Assembly (NCBI GenBank): GCA_002812745.2
Contig: NCSJ02000044.1
Location: 1-64,000 of the forward strand
DNA: 64,000 nucleotides
Source of the DNA: Scytalidium lignicola
Taxonomy: Eukaryota; Ascomycota; Leotiomycetes
Direction: 5' to 3'
Shown here: positions 21,813-34,501 of the stretch, one piece after another
Numbering within the stretch: the first letter of the stretch is position 1
Layout: every line of letters begins with the position of its first letter
Position numbers and translations under genes: made by a program
Notes under the pieces: generated by a model
Told to the model about the DNA's origin: nothing
The model's input: the letters and a program-made list of their open reading frames with translations, nothing else
The model's database searches: none

Positions 21813-22079
21813 TGTCAAGGTTGTTCATATGTAGAATGAAAAGAGACTAAGAGGTTAAAACATAATAAGAGACTAGTAATAAGATATTAGTTGGTTAAGT
21901 GTAAATTTGCTCTAAAACTTAATACTCCTTTAAAATTACAAGATTAATCTTTAATTTTTGTTAAAGAGAAGAGGAAATTTTTCTCTTTATAAACAGGAGT
22001 TAACAGTTAAAAAGTAGTTAAAACTTAGATCTTAATCCTTTTTACCTTTTCACATGATTAGTATACTAAGGCTTTAATA
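21813..22079 (-). repeat. Family D 3' LTR
   Basis: In plus orientation it starts TGTCAAGGTT and ends CTTTAATA, matching the solo LTR at 644-907 with dense transitions (GTCC to GTTC, TACG to TATG and so on). Next to it, read on the minus strand, is a purine run ending AAAGAGATAT, a decayed polypurine tract. Confidence 0.85.
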
Positions 22080-22089
22080 ATATCTCTTT

Positions 22090-24070
22090 NCTTTTTAAGC
22101 TCTTATCTTTAAGAGTTATTATTAAACCATTTGTTAAGATATAATAACAGAACATAATATTCTCTTATTCTACAATTAAACTTTAGACAAAGAATACTAA
22201 ACTTAATACTTTTAACTTTAATGTTTTAGTATGTTTATTATTTCAACAAATACAAAATATCTTTTAATATTAACCTTATAATAAAACTTTAATAAACCTC
22301 TTATTAAGTTTTGAAGATCTTTCTTTATTTTTTAAATTTAACATTATAAGTTATAATAAGGTTAATAGTCAAATATCTTACTCTTATTACAAACTTCCTT
22401 TTTAGATTATAACTTGCTTATAACTTAATAATTATGAATAATACTAAGCTTTATAATAAGGATATTATTACTTTTACTCTTTTAACATAACTTTATTATG
22501 TTAAATATATTTATTAAGAAAAGCCTTAATAATAATATTCTCTAAGCCTTAAGTTATTGTATATGTTTATTTAAGTAAGTATTTTCTCCTTTGATTTTAC
22601 TTCTTTTTCTAAATATTAACTGATAATCATTAATATTATCTTTCTTTTTCAAGAAATTTATTATGTTTTTATAGTTTTCTACTAGTATAATTCTTGTTAA
22701 GTTATAACTTTCTTATTATTCTTTCTTTTNATTACACTTCTCTTTTCCTTACCTTTATTCATTAAGATCTTTAAAGTAGAATTATCTTTTATTAAGTTAT
22801 AATTTACTCTTTGTTATATTTCTCCTTGATCTTTTAATTCAACTTATTTTCTTACCTTTATCTTTGTTCAGCTATTACTTCTTTTCTCCAGGAATTATAT
22901 AGTAGAATTGTCTCTTACTAAGTTATAACTTACTCTTTGTTATACTCTTCCTTGATTTTTCAATTCAGCTTACTTTCTACCTTCTTATCTTATTTTTNAT
23001 TTTATACTTTTGTATAATACCTTTATCTTCGTTTAATTATCATTTCCTTACTCAAAGAATTACATAGTAAAATTATCTCTTGTTAAGTTATAACTTACTT
23101 TTTNATTATACTCTTCCTTGATTCTCTAATTTAACTTACTTTATACTTTTTACTTAACTTTAAAATATCTCTTCTTTCTTCTTATACTCTTATTTAACTT
23201 TAATTATAATACTTATTAATCTTTTATTAAGCTCTTGTAATAATATTAGTAAATACTGAACTTTTTGTTCTTATTAATAAAGAAATACTATGTTAATAAT
23301 ATTTTTATAACTTGTCTAAGTAAAAANGTTAGTATTTTATAATAATGTGCAGATAATATTAATAAGTTATAATTATTATTATGTAATTACTTTGTTATTA
23401 TTATACAATTACTTAATTAATACTTTGTAAGCTAATCTTCAAAATGTTTATATTATAAGTAGAATAATAAAGCTTGTCTTCTGGTAAGTATATGCTTCCT
23501 TTTTTNGTTTACTCTTATAAATTAATAGTCAATTACTTGTTAACCTTTTACTAGTTAACTAGTTTGTTAAAGATATAAAGCAAAGTATTTTNATACTGTT
23601 ATTATTGTGTATAATAACATTCTTAACATAAGTTTTAATGTAATGATTATTANTAGTATTAAACTCTTGTTAACCTAGTGTTAAGATAATGTCAAGGTAA
23701 TATAGATAACTATTTTGAAAAGCTTTCAATTCATTAAGAACTCTAAAAGTATACTTCCTTATGTCTTCAAGAACTTAAGTAAGAAGAATTAGTTAAGCAA
23801 AAAGAAAGAAGTATCTTAATATTAAAATCATTAAGTTGTTTATTAGAGAAGATGTCTAAGGATGTGACAAGTCTTTTTAAAGAAGTAAAAANGTCTTTGT
23901 ACAAATTATAATAGAATAGTAAGTTACTTGCATAGTTATTGTTAGATAAGTACTAATCAGAGAATAACATCTTAAGATAAAAGAGCTTTCTGATAATAAA
24001 GGTAATGAAGATAATGACGATGATAACAAGGCATAACTCTTGTTCTTCTCTTGCTCATCCCTCATAAGGT
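22090..24070 (-). pseudogene. Family D post-chromodomain ORF with internal peptide repeats
   Basis: Downstream of the chromodomain the minus strand carries about 2 kb before the 3' LTR, where many gypsy elements have only a short untranslated stretch. It starts RREQELCLV-like near 24050 (open 23877-24065), then reads three to four repeats of a unit like SQIEKSRKSITKSKLQLSKR, ending near QFYY, at about 23060, 22900 and 22775, one unit of 42 residues between the last two. It ends in LKDKSLK just before the 3' LTR. Family E ends similarly (TLEDKSFKRGG). Stops are at Gln positions. Function unknown; it may be an extension of pol or a separate product. Confidence 0.55.
22684..23130. repeat. Imperfect tandem repeat inside family D
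   Basis: A core resembling AGTAGAATTRTCTCTTRTTA, followed by AGTTATAACTTACTCTTTG and TTATACTCTTCCTTGAT, recurs with starts near 22684, 22775, 22901 and 23066, that is spacings of 91, 126 and 165 bp. Spacings divisible by three between the last units fit a coding repeat on the minus strand. Confidence 0.7.
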
Positions 24071-24379
24071 TAAAGCTTAAGCATCTAGTTTCTCTCTTTG
24101 CTTGCCTTACAAGGCTGAAGTTAATCTCCTGCTTAGTTAATGTTAAGTTCTTAGTTAAGTGTATTTTAGATGAATTCAGACTACTGTCTTATAATGTTTT
24201 TTTTTCTTACAATTATGTTCTATGCTATGCTTTGTGAAAAATTACCTAAAGTATATTAATCACCCTTATTATAAGGTAGTTACTAGTCTTTTAGGTCTTC
24301 CTTGCTTTTTNCTTAGCTTTAAGGTTGTTTAAATCTAAGTTATATTTCTTATTATACTCTTCTAACATTTCATTATTAT

Positions 24380-27300
24380 TAATATTTTCTCATAGCTTTT
24401 AAGAATCTTCTTTACTGGTATATCCTTTCTAGTTAATGAGGTATTTGAAAATTCTTCTTTGTTATCCATAGTCTAAGATTGCTTTTACTTTATATTTATT
24501 GTCTAGGTTGATAATATTCATCTTCTCTGGTTTTAAGTTGTTATTCTCTTGCTTTTTGTACAACTTAAGGGTAAAGATAAGGAAAATAAGGTAGATGTGA
24601 ATTTGTTTTAGTACATTTAGCTTATAAGTAAGGTTATAGTCTTTTATTACCTTTGTTATTTTCCAAGGCCTTAAGTATTTATTAGTGAACTTATAACAAG
24701 GTCATTATTACTTAATATAAATGGTAAAGACTAATACTTAATCTTTAAGGTTAAAAGACTTTAGTATTCAATGTTGGTTATACCATTTCTTATAAAGTTT
24801 CTAAGTATGTTGAAGTAGACTTGTAATTTTGCTATAACTCTCTTGTAGCTCTTCAACTTTCTTAGTTGTTATTAATACTTTAAAAGAAAGCTCTTCGCTG
24901 ACTAGCCTTAACTTTGCTGATCCTTGCAGTTTATATCTTATAAAGGCTTCTGCTAAGGATGTTTGTATAGTAGAATGCTATAAGGTATTATAAATATACT
25001 TTGCTAAGTATAACTTGGTTACTTAATCATCCTGAGTAAAAGAGTAGTAAACTTGCAAGTAATATTTTAAATTCTAGTTTTGATATTTAGTTTAACTGTT
25101 AGTTTAAGGATGTTATACAATACTTATCTGCTTCTTCATTGCTAAGTAATAACAAAGGGATGCTTAGAACTTGTTCTTAAATCAAGTATCTTGATCAGAT
25201 ATTACACCCTTAAATAGACTAAATAGTCAGATGATATAATGTAATAATAACTTAACAACTTTATCAACATTGATATACTTAGTAGTAAAAATATAAATTA
25301 AGTATTTAATGAACTTGTAAACTACTACTAAAATAATATTATATTCTTTATCCTTGAAAGAAGTAGAAGGTAGTAATTTAATGATGAAATCCATTAAGAT
25401 TTCTTCAAAAGGTCTAGTTAGTATTAACAAAGGTGTTAACTTATTATAAGGTAGATGATGTCTTAACTTAGTTCTCTAGTAAATAACATAAGTAAAGATA
25501 TACTTCTTGATGTCTTTTCACAAACTATTTTAATAGTAATAATTAGCTAGTTATTTTAAAACTTTAATAATACTTAGATATCTACTAGTAAGAGTATTAT
25601 AAAAAGTATTTAACAGTTTAATCTTTAATAAGTGGTTATTAAGGATGTAAACATATCCTTGATACCTCAAAAGCTTATTATCTCTTAATGCTTAAAGGTT
25701 ATACCCTAAGACTCTAGTAATGGATTGCTTATTACATTGTTGTTTCCATTCTTCGTTGACAACAAAAGCATCTTTCTGTTGTACTTTATAAATAACATTT
25801 GCGAAGTTAGATAACAAGTCCTCTGGTATTGTTGTAGCTTTAGCTTTTCTAGCTTGCACTAAAAGAACATATGATTTGTAACTTATAGCTTTAACAGTAG
25901 CATTATCCTAGAAAGACATAATACTCTGAGCACTTTCAAGTTCAATTGTTATAAAGTTGTTAAACTCTTATAACTGATTAATAAGGTCTTAACTGTCTAG
26001 TAAAACAAGTTCAGTTGTCAAGGAATTTACTTCTTCTGACTAATTAACAAGACTTTAACCTAATAAGCTTACAGATTCCTTACTACTTATATTCAATGTT
26101 TGTAAAAACTTATTAAGAAAACTTAACAACAATTTCTGATATACTGTTACAATGTTAGTTATATCTTGTAGATTAGGTCTTCTTAACAACTTATTAGCAG
26201 AGTTCTAAGAGTTTAGTCTATACTTAATCTTAAAATTATATTTAGACAATTCTTATAATTAATAAGCTTGTCTGCTGTTCAGTTATAACTTAAAAGTAAG
26301 GTAGTAATAGTTTAAGTAGTTAGTTAAAACTTTAACAAGGTATTGTATATATAATAAGTAATGTCTTCATGTCTTGAAAGCCTTTATAATAATTAACAAC
26401 TTAGCATTTAGGATGTTATAATATAGCTTAACCCTTTTCAACTTCTTTGATATGTATGTAATAAGGTGTTAGTACTCTTTTTATAATTAGGTTATAATCA
26501 TGCTAACTGTAAAATCCAAAGCATTTATCTTCAACTTGGTAAGTAATTTCAAGTTATAATGATATAATAGTAGAATAGTTGTGAACAAGACATATATCTT
26601 TGTGAATGCTTCTTATTATAAGAGAGTTAGTTAGAAGGTTAACAGATATTCTTTCTTCAATGTATTTGTTAATAATATAATAACCTTTGAATAACCTTTG
26701 ATAAACTAATGATAAAACTTAGTAAAGTTAAGAAAGATTTATATGTCTTTTATACTTTTAAGTTTTAGTTACTTAACAATAGTTATAATATGTTCTTTCT
26801 TTATACTCATACTTTTAAAAGTAATTATAAAGCTTAAAAAGGTGATTGTCTAAGAATAGAATGTACATTTCTCCAGGTTTGTATAAAGGCTTTATTGTTA
26901 CAACCTAGTTAGTATATCATAAACAGCTTATACATATAACTCCTTGTCCTCTATGTAAATTAAGATATCATCAAGGTATACAATATAAATAACATTGACT
27001 AAACTTGTTAATACTTAGTTAATATATGTCTAGAAGGTAATTGATACATTCGAAAGTCTGAATAGCATGACAAGATATTCAAAGTATCTATACTTAGTTC
27101 TGAACATTGTCTTTTACTTATCTCCTTTGTAGATGTATATCTGGTAGTAAGTATCTTTCAAATCCAACTTAGTAAAGTATTTAACTTTAGATAATCGACT
27201 AATGATTTTTGAAATTAAGGGTAATGTAATGTAGTTCTTCTTAATAATCTTATTCAGTCCTTAGTAGTTAACATAAAGTTGTAACTTATTTCTTAGCTTA

Positions 27301-28200
27301 AGTACAAACAAGATAAAAACTCTTGTTGAATTGATCAAAGGTTAGATCTATCCTTTTTNATATAGCAGTTTCTAAGTAGTTATAAAGTATTACAAGCTCA
27401 TCTTCAGCTAAAGCATAAATAAGTCCTCAAGGTAGAGTTTGTCTTTCTTCTAAGTTGATATAATACTCTAAAGAGGTATAAGAGGGTAGAATTCTAGCTA
27501 AGTCTATATTAAAGACATTCAAGTAATTATTATATTCTGATAGTATGACAAGTTACATTTTACCAGCTTTCTTGTTAATATCCTCCTGTGCATCTAAAGG
27601 AGTAAGGATTATTCTAACTAAAACTATAACATACTTAGTTATATGGCTAGCTTTTTGAAGTTGTCTTTTTGTAATGATTAATGATAAGTATTACTTTTGG
27701 AAAGGAAATACTTAAGTGTCTTCTTTGTAATAGATAACTTATAGCTTTACATTGTTATGTTATAACTTTCCTAATACAATTTCATATCCATTAAACTCAA
27801 CTATTATGAAGTTATAATGCTCTGTCCTCTTAAGTCCTTAATTATTAGTAATATAAGTCATAATATCCAAAGTTCTATAAGTAAGAATATTTTGTCCATA
27901 GAGTTATCCTATTATTAAGCACTAGTTAACCTCTTTCATTACTTTGTCTGACAAGAGATAATGATGTACAATATTCAAATCTAACCTTGTATCTAATAAA
28001 GCTGTCCTTATTACCTATTTCCTTTTAAGTTGGAGAGAAACTCTTGCTTTTAACTGTTCTGAAAGGTGTTTGTCTTCTTATTGAGCAATTGTTACTCTCT
28101 TACTTAATAACATGGTATTCACATTGGATGTCTGAGGATAACTACTAGCATAATAGCCTAATTTTTTTATACTGATAACATTAGACTTCAGAAAGCAACA
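24380..28200 (-). pseudogene. Family D pol (protease, RT, RNase H, integrase, chromodomain)
   Basis: Minus-strand order: protease-like TALLDTRLDLN near 27980-28010; reverse transcriptase about 27430-26880 with YTSLEYYINL, FVLKLRNKLQLYVNYQGLN (a fingers motif), YFTKLDLKDTYYQI, and an intact catalytic YLDD in IVYLDDILIY near 26960; RNase H about 26750-26200 with an ISKKLK segment; integrase zinc and core about 25700-24950, where 25227-25430 is open and reads RPFEEILMDFIIKLLPS, the catalytic Asp segment; and a chromodomain at about 24390-24540 (YKVKAILDYG, FKYLIN.KGYTSKEDS). In-frame stops replace Gln throughout. The RT active site survives but the reading frame is dead. Confidence 0.85.
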
Positions 28201-28229
28201 GTCTAGCAACTCCTCCTCTCTTTGTTACT

Positions 28230-29215
28230 GGTTAATCGTTAAGAGGGATAGCATTAACAATCGTTGCTTTTTGTACTGAAAAAGTCTAGTTTACTTGAAA
28301 CATACTTGAAATCTTACTTATCTAACTCATTTATCTACCTTGGTTTCTTAGTTGATTAGTCATAATTACACTTCTTGTTGTAATGCTTCTTCCTTAGGTT
28401 GCAATTAACATTTCAACCCTTTATACTATACTGATCAGCTTTATCTTAATAGTTGGTATGCCTTAAGACATAATTTGCTTTCTCAACTCTGGTCAGAGTT
28501 TGTCTAAGAGACTGTACACCTAATACCCTTCAGGTAAGTGCTTTAGTAGTTCTGACTTGATATTCTTATAATTGTCCAGGAAAGAATTGAATTTCTAATC
28601 TGGTTTCTGTTCAAGGTGATGCAACTTCGCAATAACTTCAAAGGTATGAGTAAGGCTATTTAAGATGTTACTCTTCAAGAATTCCTCTATTTTGTCCTAA
28701 TGGATACAGTTATAACAATTCTGCCAGGTGTCTATAATATAAGTAATCTAGCATCTTTTGATGGTGCCTTCTAGTGTACTACCAGTGTACATAACTCTTT
28801 GAAGCTTAATGCTCAATTCCTAGATTGTAGTAAATCAAGAGTGTAATTCAAAGAGGAAAGTATGAAGTTCATTCTAATTAGTCCCTTTGTATTTCAAGGC
28901 AAGGAATTGCAATTTCCCCTAAATCTCGTTGCTTAGTTGTTAGTAAGGTTCAGCATAGCAATTTGTCCTAGTAGCTAGTGCATCCTATGCAGAATTATAA
29001 ATAAGAGCTTCTCCCCTCTCAAGAGCTTGTAAGTAAGTTCTCTTCTTTTCAAGGCAGTCTTGTTGTTGCCTAGCTATGATTCTCCTGTCTAACTCTTCCT
29101 CTGACAACAAAACAAAACTCCTTGAAATGGGTACTAGAGGAGAAAGCAAAGGTAGATCAAGCAATGGTGACTCCTCTTGTTGTAGTGTTGCTAAGCCAGT
29201 AAAGGGGAACTGCAA
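28230..29215 (-). pseudogene. Family D gag
   Basis: ATG at 29215 opens an uninterrupted 76-codon stretch to 28985 (MQFPFTGLATLQQEES, then LLSEEELDRRIIARQQQDC). Past TAA stops at Gln codons the frame continues as a Gag core: GKLQFLALKYKGTN, EFLKSNILNSLTHTFEVIAK, LHHLEQKPD, the LLKHLPEGY segment and an RKQIMS region near 28470. It would form the capsid of the virus-like particle. This is the GC-richest coding part of the element; damage increases toward 28000. Confidence 0.75.
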
Positions 29216-29316
29216 CCCTTCTACTTTTCCTTGTTGTGAAGCTTAAGTTCAACAAGTCTCAATCATCCTGATTCTCAACAGTCTACATGCCCTTTGTTAG
29301 GAGAGAGAGATCAATA

Positions 29317-29585
29317 TATCAGGGGTATCCGTACATAAAGTAAAGAGAGACTAAGAGGCTGAAACATAATAGGAGATTAACAGTAAGATAACAGTTGATT
29401 AAGTGTAGATTCACTCTAAAACTTAATGCTCTTCTAAAATTATAAGATTAATCTTTGACTCTTATCAAAAAGAAGGGGAAACCCCCCTCTTTATAAACAA
29501 GAGTCAGCAGTTAAGGAGTAGTTAAGACTCAGACTNNACTATCCTTTTCCCCCCTTCACATGATTAGTGCACTAAGGCTTTGACA
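29317..29585 (-). repeat. Family D 5' LTR
   Basis: In plus orientation it starts TATCAGGGG (TGTCAGGG with G to A) and ends CTTTGACA. It aligns with the solo LTR at 644-907 along its length with few changes. Two Ns occur at 29536-29537. Confidence 0.88.
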
Positions 29586-29830
29586 CTTTAAGAATTCTTT
29601 TATTTTGTCTTAATAAATATAATTATAATAAGCTTTGTATTATGAAGGATTCTCTAAAAGCAATATTTATTGCCTGGTTATTTGAAATAATATTAGTTTA
29701 ATACTTAGAAACTTTATAATACTAAACTATTTTATTGATTTTCATATATATACATATAAATTATACTAATCTTTATACTAATTCTTATATAAGTTATTCT
29801 TTTTAGATGATTTGTGACTTATTCAAGCAT
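29586..29830. other. Degraded family D gag fragment and AT-rich junction
   Basis: 29586-29640 resembles 28674-28735 inside the adjacent family D gag (TTAAGAATTCTTTTATTTTG against TTCAAGAATTCCTCTATTTTG), in the same orientation. This suggests the element landed in an older D copy. The rest, to 29830, is AT-rich with no recognisable content and leads into the LINE. Confidence 0.5.
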
Positions 29831-29859
29831 AATATATATAAGATGCCATAATTATGAAA

Positions 29860-31250
29860 GGAACTAGAATAATTGAACCCCAGCACCACGCCAATATTAA
29901 AGCCTAATTCAATACTAATAGTAGAGCTGTACCTAGCGCATCGAACATGCCTAGCTGCGATATTGCAGGTAGGACGCAGGTATAACGTGGTTGCAGGACG
30001 CGATGATAGTATCACAAGTCTTAACCATCAACAGAAGAACTAACAGTGCCAGAGCTATGGAGATAAGGAATGCAGCCAAAGAAAGGTGACGGAGTAAGAG
30101 TTAAGCAGCAATGAACATAAGGATTTACTGCAATTCAACCAGCTGGTTGAGGAGAGAAACGTGCATGAAGTGCTCTAGTTGGCGGAAAAAATTTTATGCC
30201 TCAAATTCGAACGTGAAGCAGCTGCAAAGCAATCTAGCAATGATGACAACATACCAATTACTCGTAAAGACCTGAAAGAAGCACTCACAGAAGTCATTCG
30301 ACCTCAAGAGTGTACATGGGCCTAGATAACAGCCCTCTTAACAACAATAATGCAGTCTGACAACGAGCACACAGAGAACACACAATAAAGGACCTGTAGA
30401 CTACCAGCGAAAAGAGACCATGAAATCATCGTATACACTTCAAGTATGCCATTAGAGCTCAAGAACCACAACCCACAAGACATAGTAACAGTAATTAATA
30501 CAGCCACATTCCTACAAGGTAACACGTGCGTAATAAAGCAGCTATCCAGCGGTGACATAGTAGTAGTCTTCGAAGATGGCCAGAAAGAATAGTATTTGCT
30601 TAACATACAATAGGTTCAAAAGGTATTTGGAGAAGAAGCATAAATTGTCAGTGGCAGAGTTGTTATATATACTAAGGGCATATCTAATTACTTGTTAGCT
30701 GAATATAACAAAGTCTTAATCAAAGAAGTACTAGAAAAAAAAGAATAAAATAACAATACTTCAAGTTAAAGCCTATTAAGCTTATGAAGAAGGCCAGTAA
30801 TAGAAAAGCTATTTATATATCGAACTAGCAGTTATAGAAGATATATACAGACTTATAAACCAAGGTTTATACTAAGAAGGTTAGGTATTCTATTATAAGT
30901 CATTCAAGAATAAGTTACAGTTAAAGTAATGTTTTAAATGCTAGGCTTAAGGACACTATGTATAGTACTGTAAGGCAGAGAAGTAATGTACTTGTTGTAC
31001 AAGAGCAGTGTATGAAGGAGGAGAAGAAGAATGTCTAATAAACTTAAGAGAAATTATACTTAAGTGTTATAGTTATAATAAGGAATATATAATATTTGAT
31101 TGAAGTTATCCAACAATAAAAGAGTACTAGGATTAAGCAAAAAAGGTATATAAAAACAAAATAATAAAATTAGTTAAACCAAATAATATGATCTACATTA
31201 CAACTTAACTTAATATAATTAAGTTAATGAAAAGCAATGAAGAAGAAGGG
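29860..31250 (+). pseudogene. LINE (Tad1/I-like) ORF1, RNA-binding protein with zinc knuckles
   Basis: Plus-strand translation, with shifts, follows the ORF1 of fungal Tad1-like LINEs: coiled-coil-like Lys/Glu region (30060-30260), ITRKDLKEALTEVIRP (30260-30310), HEIIVYTSSMPLELKNH (30420-30470), VINTATFLQGNTCVIKQLSS (30490-30555), VVVFEDGQKE, VFGEEA, then CFKC and GHYV..YC knuckles at about 30935-30975, a second CTCC..AVYEGGEEE segment (30985-31030) and further Cys residues near 31065. Its role is to bind the LINE RNA. The part 29870-30640 is GC-normal with few stops; from about 30660 the sequence becomes RIP-saturated. Confidence 0.78.
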
Positions 31251-31349
31251 TAACAGATAACATTTAGAAGAAAAAGACTTAAAACTCAAGTAAATTTACA
31301 AAGTAGACTTATAAGTCTAAATATTATAAGAAGAACAAATAGAAATACC

Positions 31350-34300
31350 TTAGACAAATTTTCAAGTTAATATAATAACTCTATGTCTAATTAACTACTA
31401 CCTAGTTCATTATCAAGCTTTATAACTAGTTAAAATGACAAAGATCTAATAAACTAACAATAATAGATTAACTAACAAAGTAATATAATAATAAACACAA
31501 TCATAATATAACTATGATTATAATCTTATACTAAAACTAAAATAGAAAACATAAATATGTAATAAAAGTATTAAAGGATAATAACAAGTATAATATGTTA
31601 ACAGTCCAAGAATTATAAGTAAACAAACAGATTAAAGATATATATTATCTAAATAATAAGAATTATTAAAGAATATAAGGTAGTAGGAGAATAACTATAT
31701 ACATATACAAATGTTATGAATTAATTGTATAATCATATAAAGCAGAAGAAAACTAGGCAAAAGTAGTATTTATAGTTAAAAACATAATGGTTTACTTAAT
31801 ATACTTAGTTAAATACACAACCTCAAATTAATATACACTTATCCATAATCTTACTACAGTAGAATTAGAAAATCATGTAATATTAACAAGTGATTTTAAT
31901 CAACATTATTTAATATAAGATAAAGAAGAAAGAATAAGCAATAGAGTTAACAAATTATTAACATTAGTATAACAATAAAAGCTTGAACTTGCTACACCTT
32001 AAGGAGAACTTATATAAAGACAAGATAATAATAAGGACTTAACCATTAACTATGTTTAGTATACAACAAACCTCTGAATTTAGTATATAAGAGTTAAAGA
32101 CTAGACTAGCTCAGACTATGCCTTATAACTTATCAAAATCAAACTTAAAGTAAGTAGACAACAAACATATAATAAAGAACCAAGTTATAATTGAAAATTA
32201 ATAGACTATGAAAAANGTTAAAGTGATAATAGCCAGCTTATTACTCTTCCTAGGCTATATATCTACTAAGGAGTAACTAGACAAAGTAGTTGATATACTA
32301 ATAAAACAATTGATTAATATTACAAATAAGACAATACTTAAAAGGAAGTTATCAGTTAACTACTCAATACTATAGTAGAATTACACAACTAAGAAAGCAA
32401 CTAAGGTTACTTAGAAAGTAAAACACTAGTAATGTGTAAATAAGTCCTCACAAAATCATTAAAACTTAGATTAAGCTTTTAAAGAACAAAAAGAAAGAAT
32501 TGCTTAAGTTTAAACAAAAAGTTAACAACAAGTAATAACAACAATAACAAAGGATACTTACAAGTTGTGGATACTTAAATAATAAGTACAAACATATAAT
32601 TATACACTTATTAACTTGTTAAAGATTTTAAAGCTATATAATAACAACTTAGAAAGACTATTAGTACATATATACAATAAGAAAGCAATAATACTTATAA
32701 CTAAGTTTTTCCTAGAAGTATAAGCAGATTATATCAGATTATAAGATATAAATCAAGTAAGAACAATTAAGATAGACAAAGGTTATAACAAAGTAATTGT
32801 TATACAAGTACTTTACAAGGCTAGAGTATAAAAAGCACTAAGGCTAGACTAATTAACTAATAAGTTTTTNACAAGCTTATAATTAACTATTATAACAAAT
32901 TCTAGTAGTCTTAGTTAAAATAAACTTTAGATTAAAACACTTTTCTTATAATTATTATACAATGAATATGATAATATTGTAGAAACTAAACAAGATAATA
33001 AAATAATTATAACAAGTTAGAAGATAATAACTAATTGTATTACTTAGTTGTATAACAAAAGTATTCAAAGTTATAATAGTCATTTATATTATAGAAGTAG
33101 TAGAAAAGTAAAGACTACTCTTAGAAGGACAGATAAGAAATAAACATAGCAAATCTACAGAATTAACAACAAGGATAATAATAGATATTGTTTATACAAT
33201 ATAACATTAAAGCATTATTATATTATTGTTATAACTTAATCTCAAAGGAACATTTAACATAGTAGACTATAAGTAACTATAATATATACTCTAGGAAAAA
33301 GGCTTCTTATAATGATTAATAAGCTAGATTAACAACTATTTAACAAACAAGATTACTTGTTTATCCTTTGATAATGAAATAATCTAGCTAATCTTAATAA
33401 AGGTAAAAGTCTTACAAGGTTCTTCACTTTTACCAATACTATTTATGTTATATATCTTTACTTTATACAATGAATTAAGAAAGATAAAAAGTTTAATCAT
33501 AATTAACTTTGCAAATAATATAAACCTTCTTAATTATGTACATATTATAAAGAGTTGTTATAAGATATTAAAAATAAGCTGGAAAATATACAAAAGATAA
33601 GTAGTATATAAAGGTATATAATTTAAAGCAAGTAAAAGTAAGCTAATATACTTTATACATACTTATATAACAAGGAAGGAGTTGATATACCTTGATAATA
33701 AAGAATTAAAGCTTAAAGAATCAACTTGTTTTCTAAGGATTTAACTTGACTAACAACTTAACTTTAAAGCTTATACAAAAGCAATTAAGAAAAAGCTAAT
33801 TACACAAACATTTACATTAACAAGATTAATAACAAAGATATAAGAATGTAACTTCATAATAGTAAGACAAATTTATATAACAGTTATATAAAGTGTAATT
33901 GTATACAACATTATTATATACTATTAACTTACAAAATCTGATGGTAATCCAAGGAGAATTAACTATTACTTACTTATAGTATAATTATAATGTCTTTATG
34001 TAATAACAAAAGCTTACAAAGATACTTTAATTTAAAGCTTAAAGATAAAGACATTTTACTTACTGTTAAACTTATACTTGAACAAAAGAGTAATAGTATT
34101 TAAAGATCACCTTAATCATATAAGCTTAAAGTAAGTAATTCATTGAATAAACAACAAGGTAATAGAACTCTTGAAGAAAAGAAGAAGACATAAGTAGTAA
34201 CCAAAAAANGTAACTACTTAAAGAAAGTAANTGAATACAAGGTAATATAATTATAATAATGGAAAAGCTACTAAACAATACTAAAGGTAATTAACATAAT

Positions 34301-34501
34301 TATAACAAGAGATTAAAAGGCAAGATAAACCTAGAGTTTCAAAGTTATTAAGCTAGTTAAACTACATAATTATATAGAAGTTGTAAACTTTCTTACTTTT
34401 AACAAAAAAGCATTACTCTTATATAATAAGCTAGACAAAGTAGTTAACTTATTAATTATACAAATTTATACTAGCAAAATTAGACTATAAGTATATTTAT
34501 N
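31350..34501 (+). pseudogene. LINE (Tad1/I-like) ORF2: endonuclease and reverse transcriptase
   Basis: An APE-type endonuclease is recognisable at about 31770-32150: VYLIYLVKYTTSN, ILTSDFNQHYLI (family GDFNLHHP), LATP.GELI, DLTINYV, and SSDYAL (family SDH with His to Tyr). Reverse transcriptase follows from about 32600, with weakly preserved central motifs, and the later segment TFTLTRLITKI, FIIVRQIYITVI and YVITKAYKDT at about 33800-34030 aligns well with Tad1 proteins. The last part, LDKVVNLLIIQIYTSKIRL at about 34420-34490, is the start of the C-terminal region. The 3' end is cut at 34501, at an N, where family A copy 3 begins. Stops are dense. Confidence 0.78.

Larger units (their letters stand above)
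21813..29585 (-). mobile_element. Ty3/gypsy retrotransposon, family D, near complete (with extra 3' ORF)
   Basis: A 7.8-kb element with the 5' LTR at 29317-29585 and the 3' LTR at 21813-22079, coding on the minus strand in the order gag, protease, reverse transcriptase, RNase H, integrase, chromodomain, then an additional frame up to the 3' LTR. The 5' end (28900-29585) is much less mutated than the 3' end. Flanking 5-mers (TTAGT left, CTTTA right) do not match. The sequence right of the 5' LTR resembles the family's own gag, suggesting insertion into another D copy. Confidence 0.87.

Noticed and set aside
30322..30606. 94-codon Cys/Ser/Val-rich frame on the minus strand
   Set aside because: It overlaps LINE ORF1, whose plus-strand translation follows the family closely.
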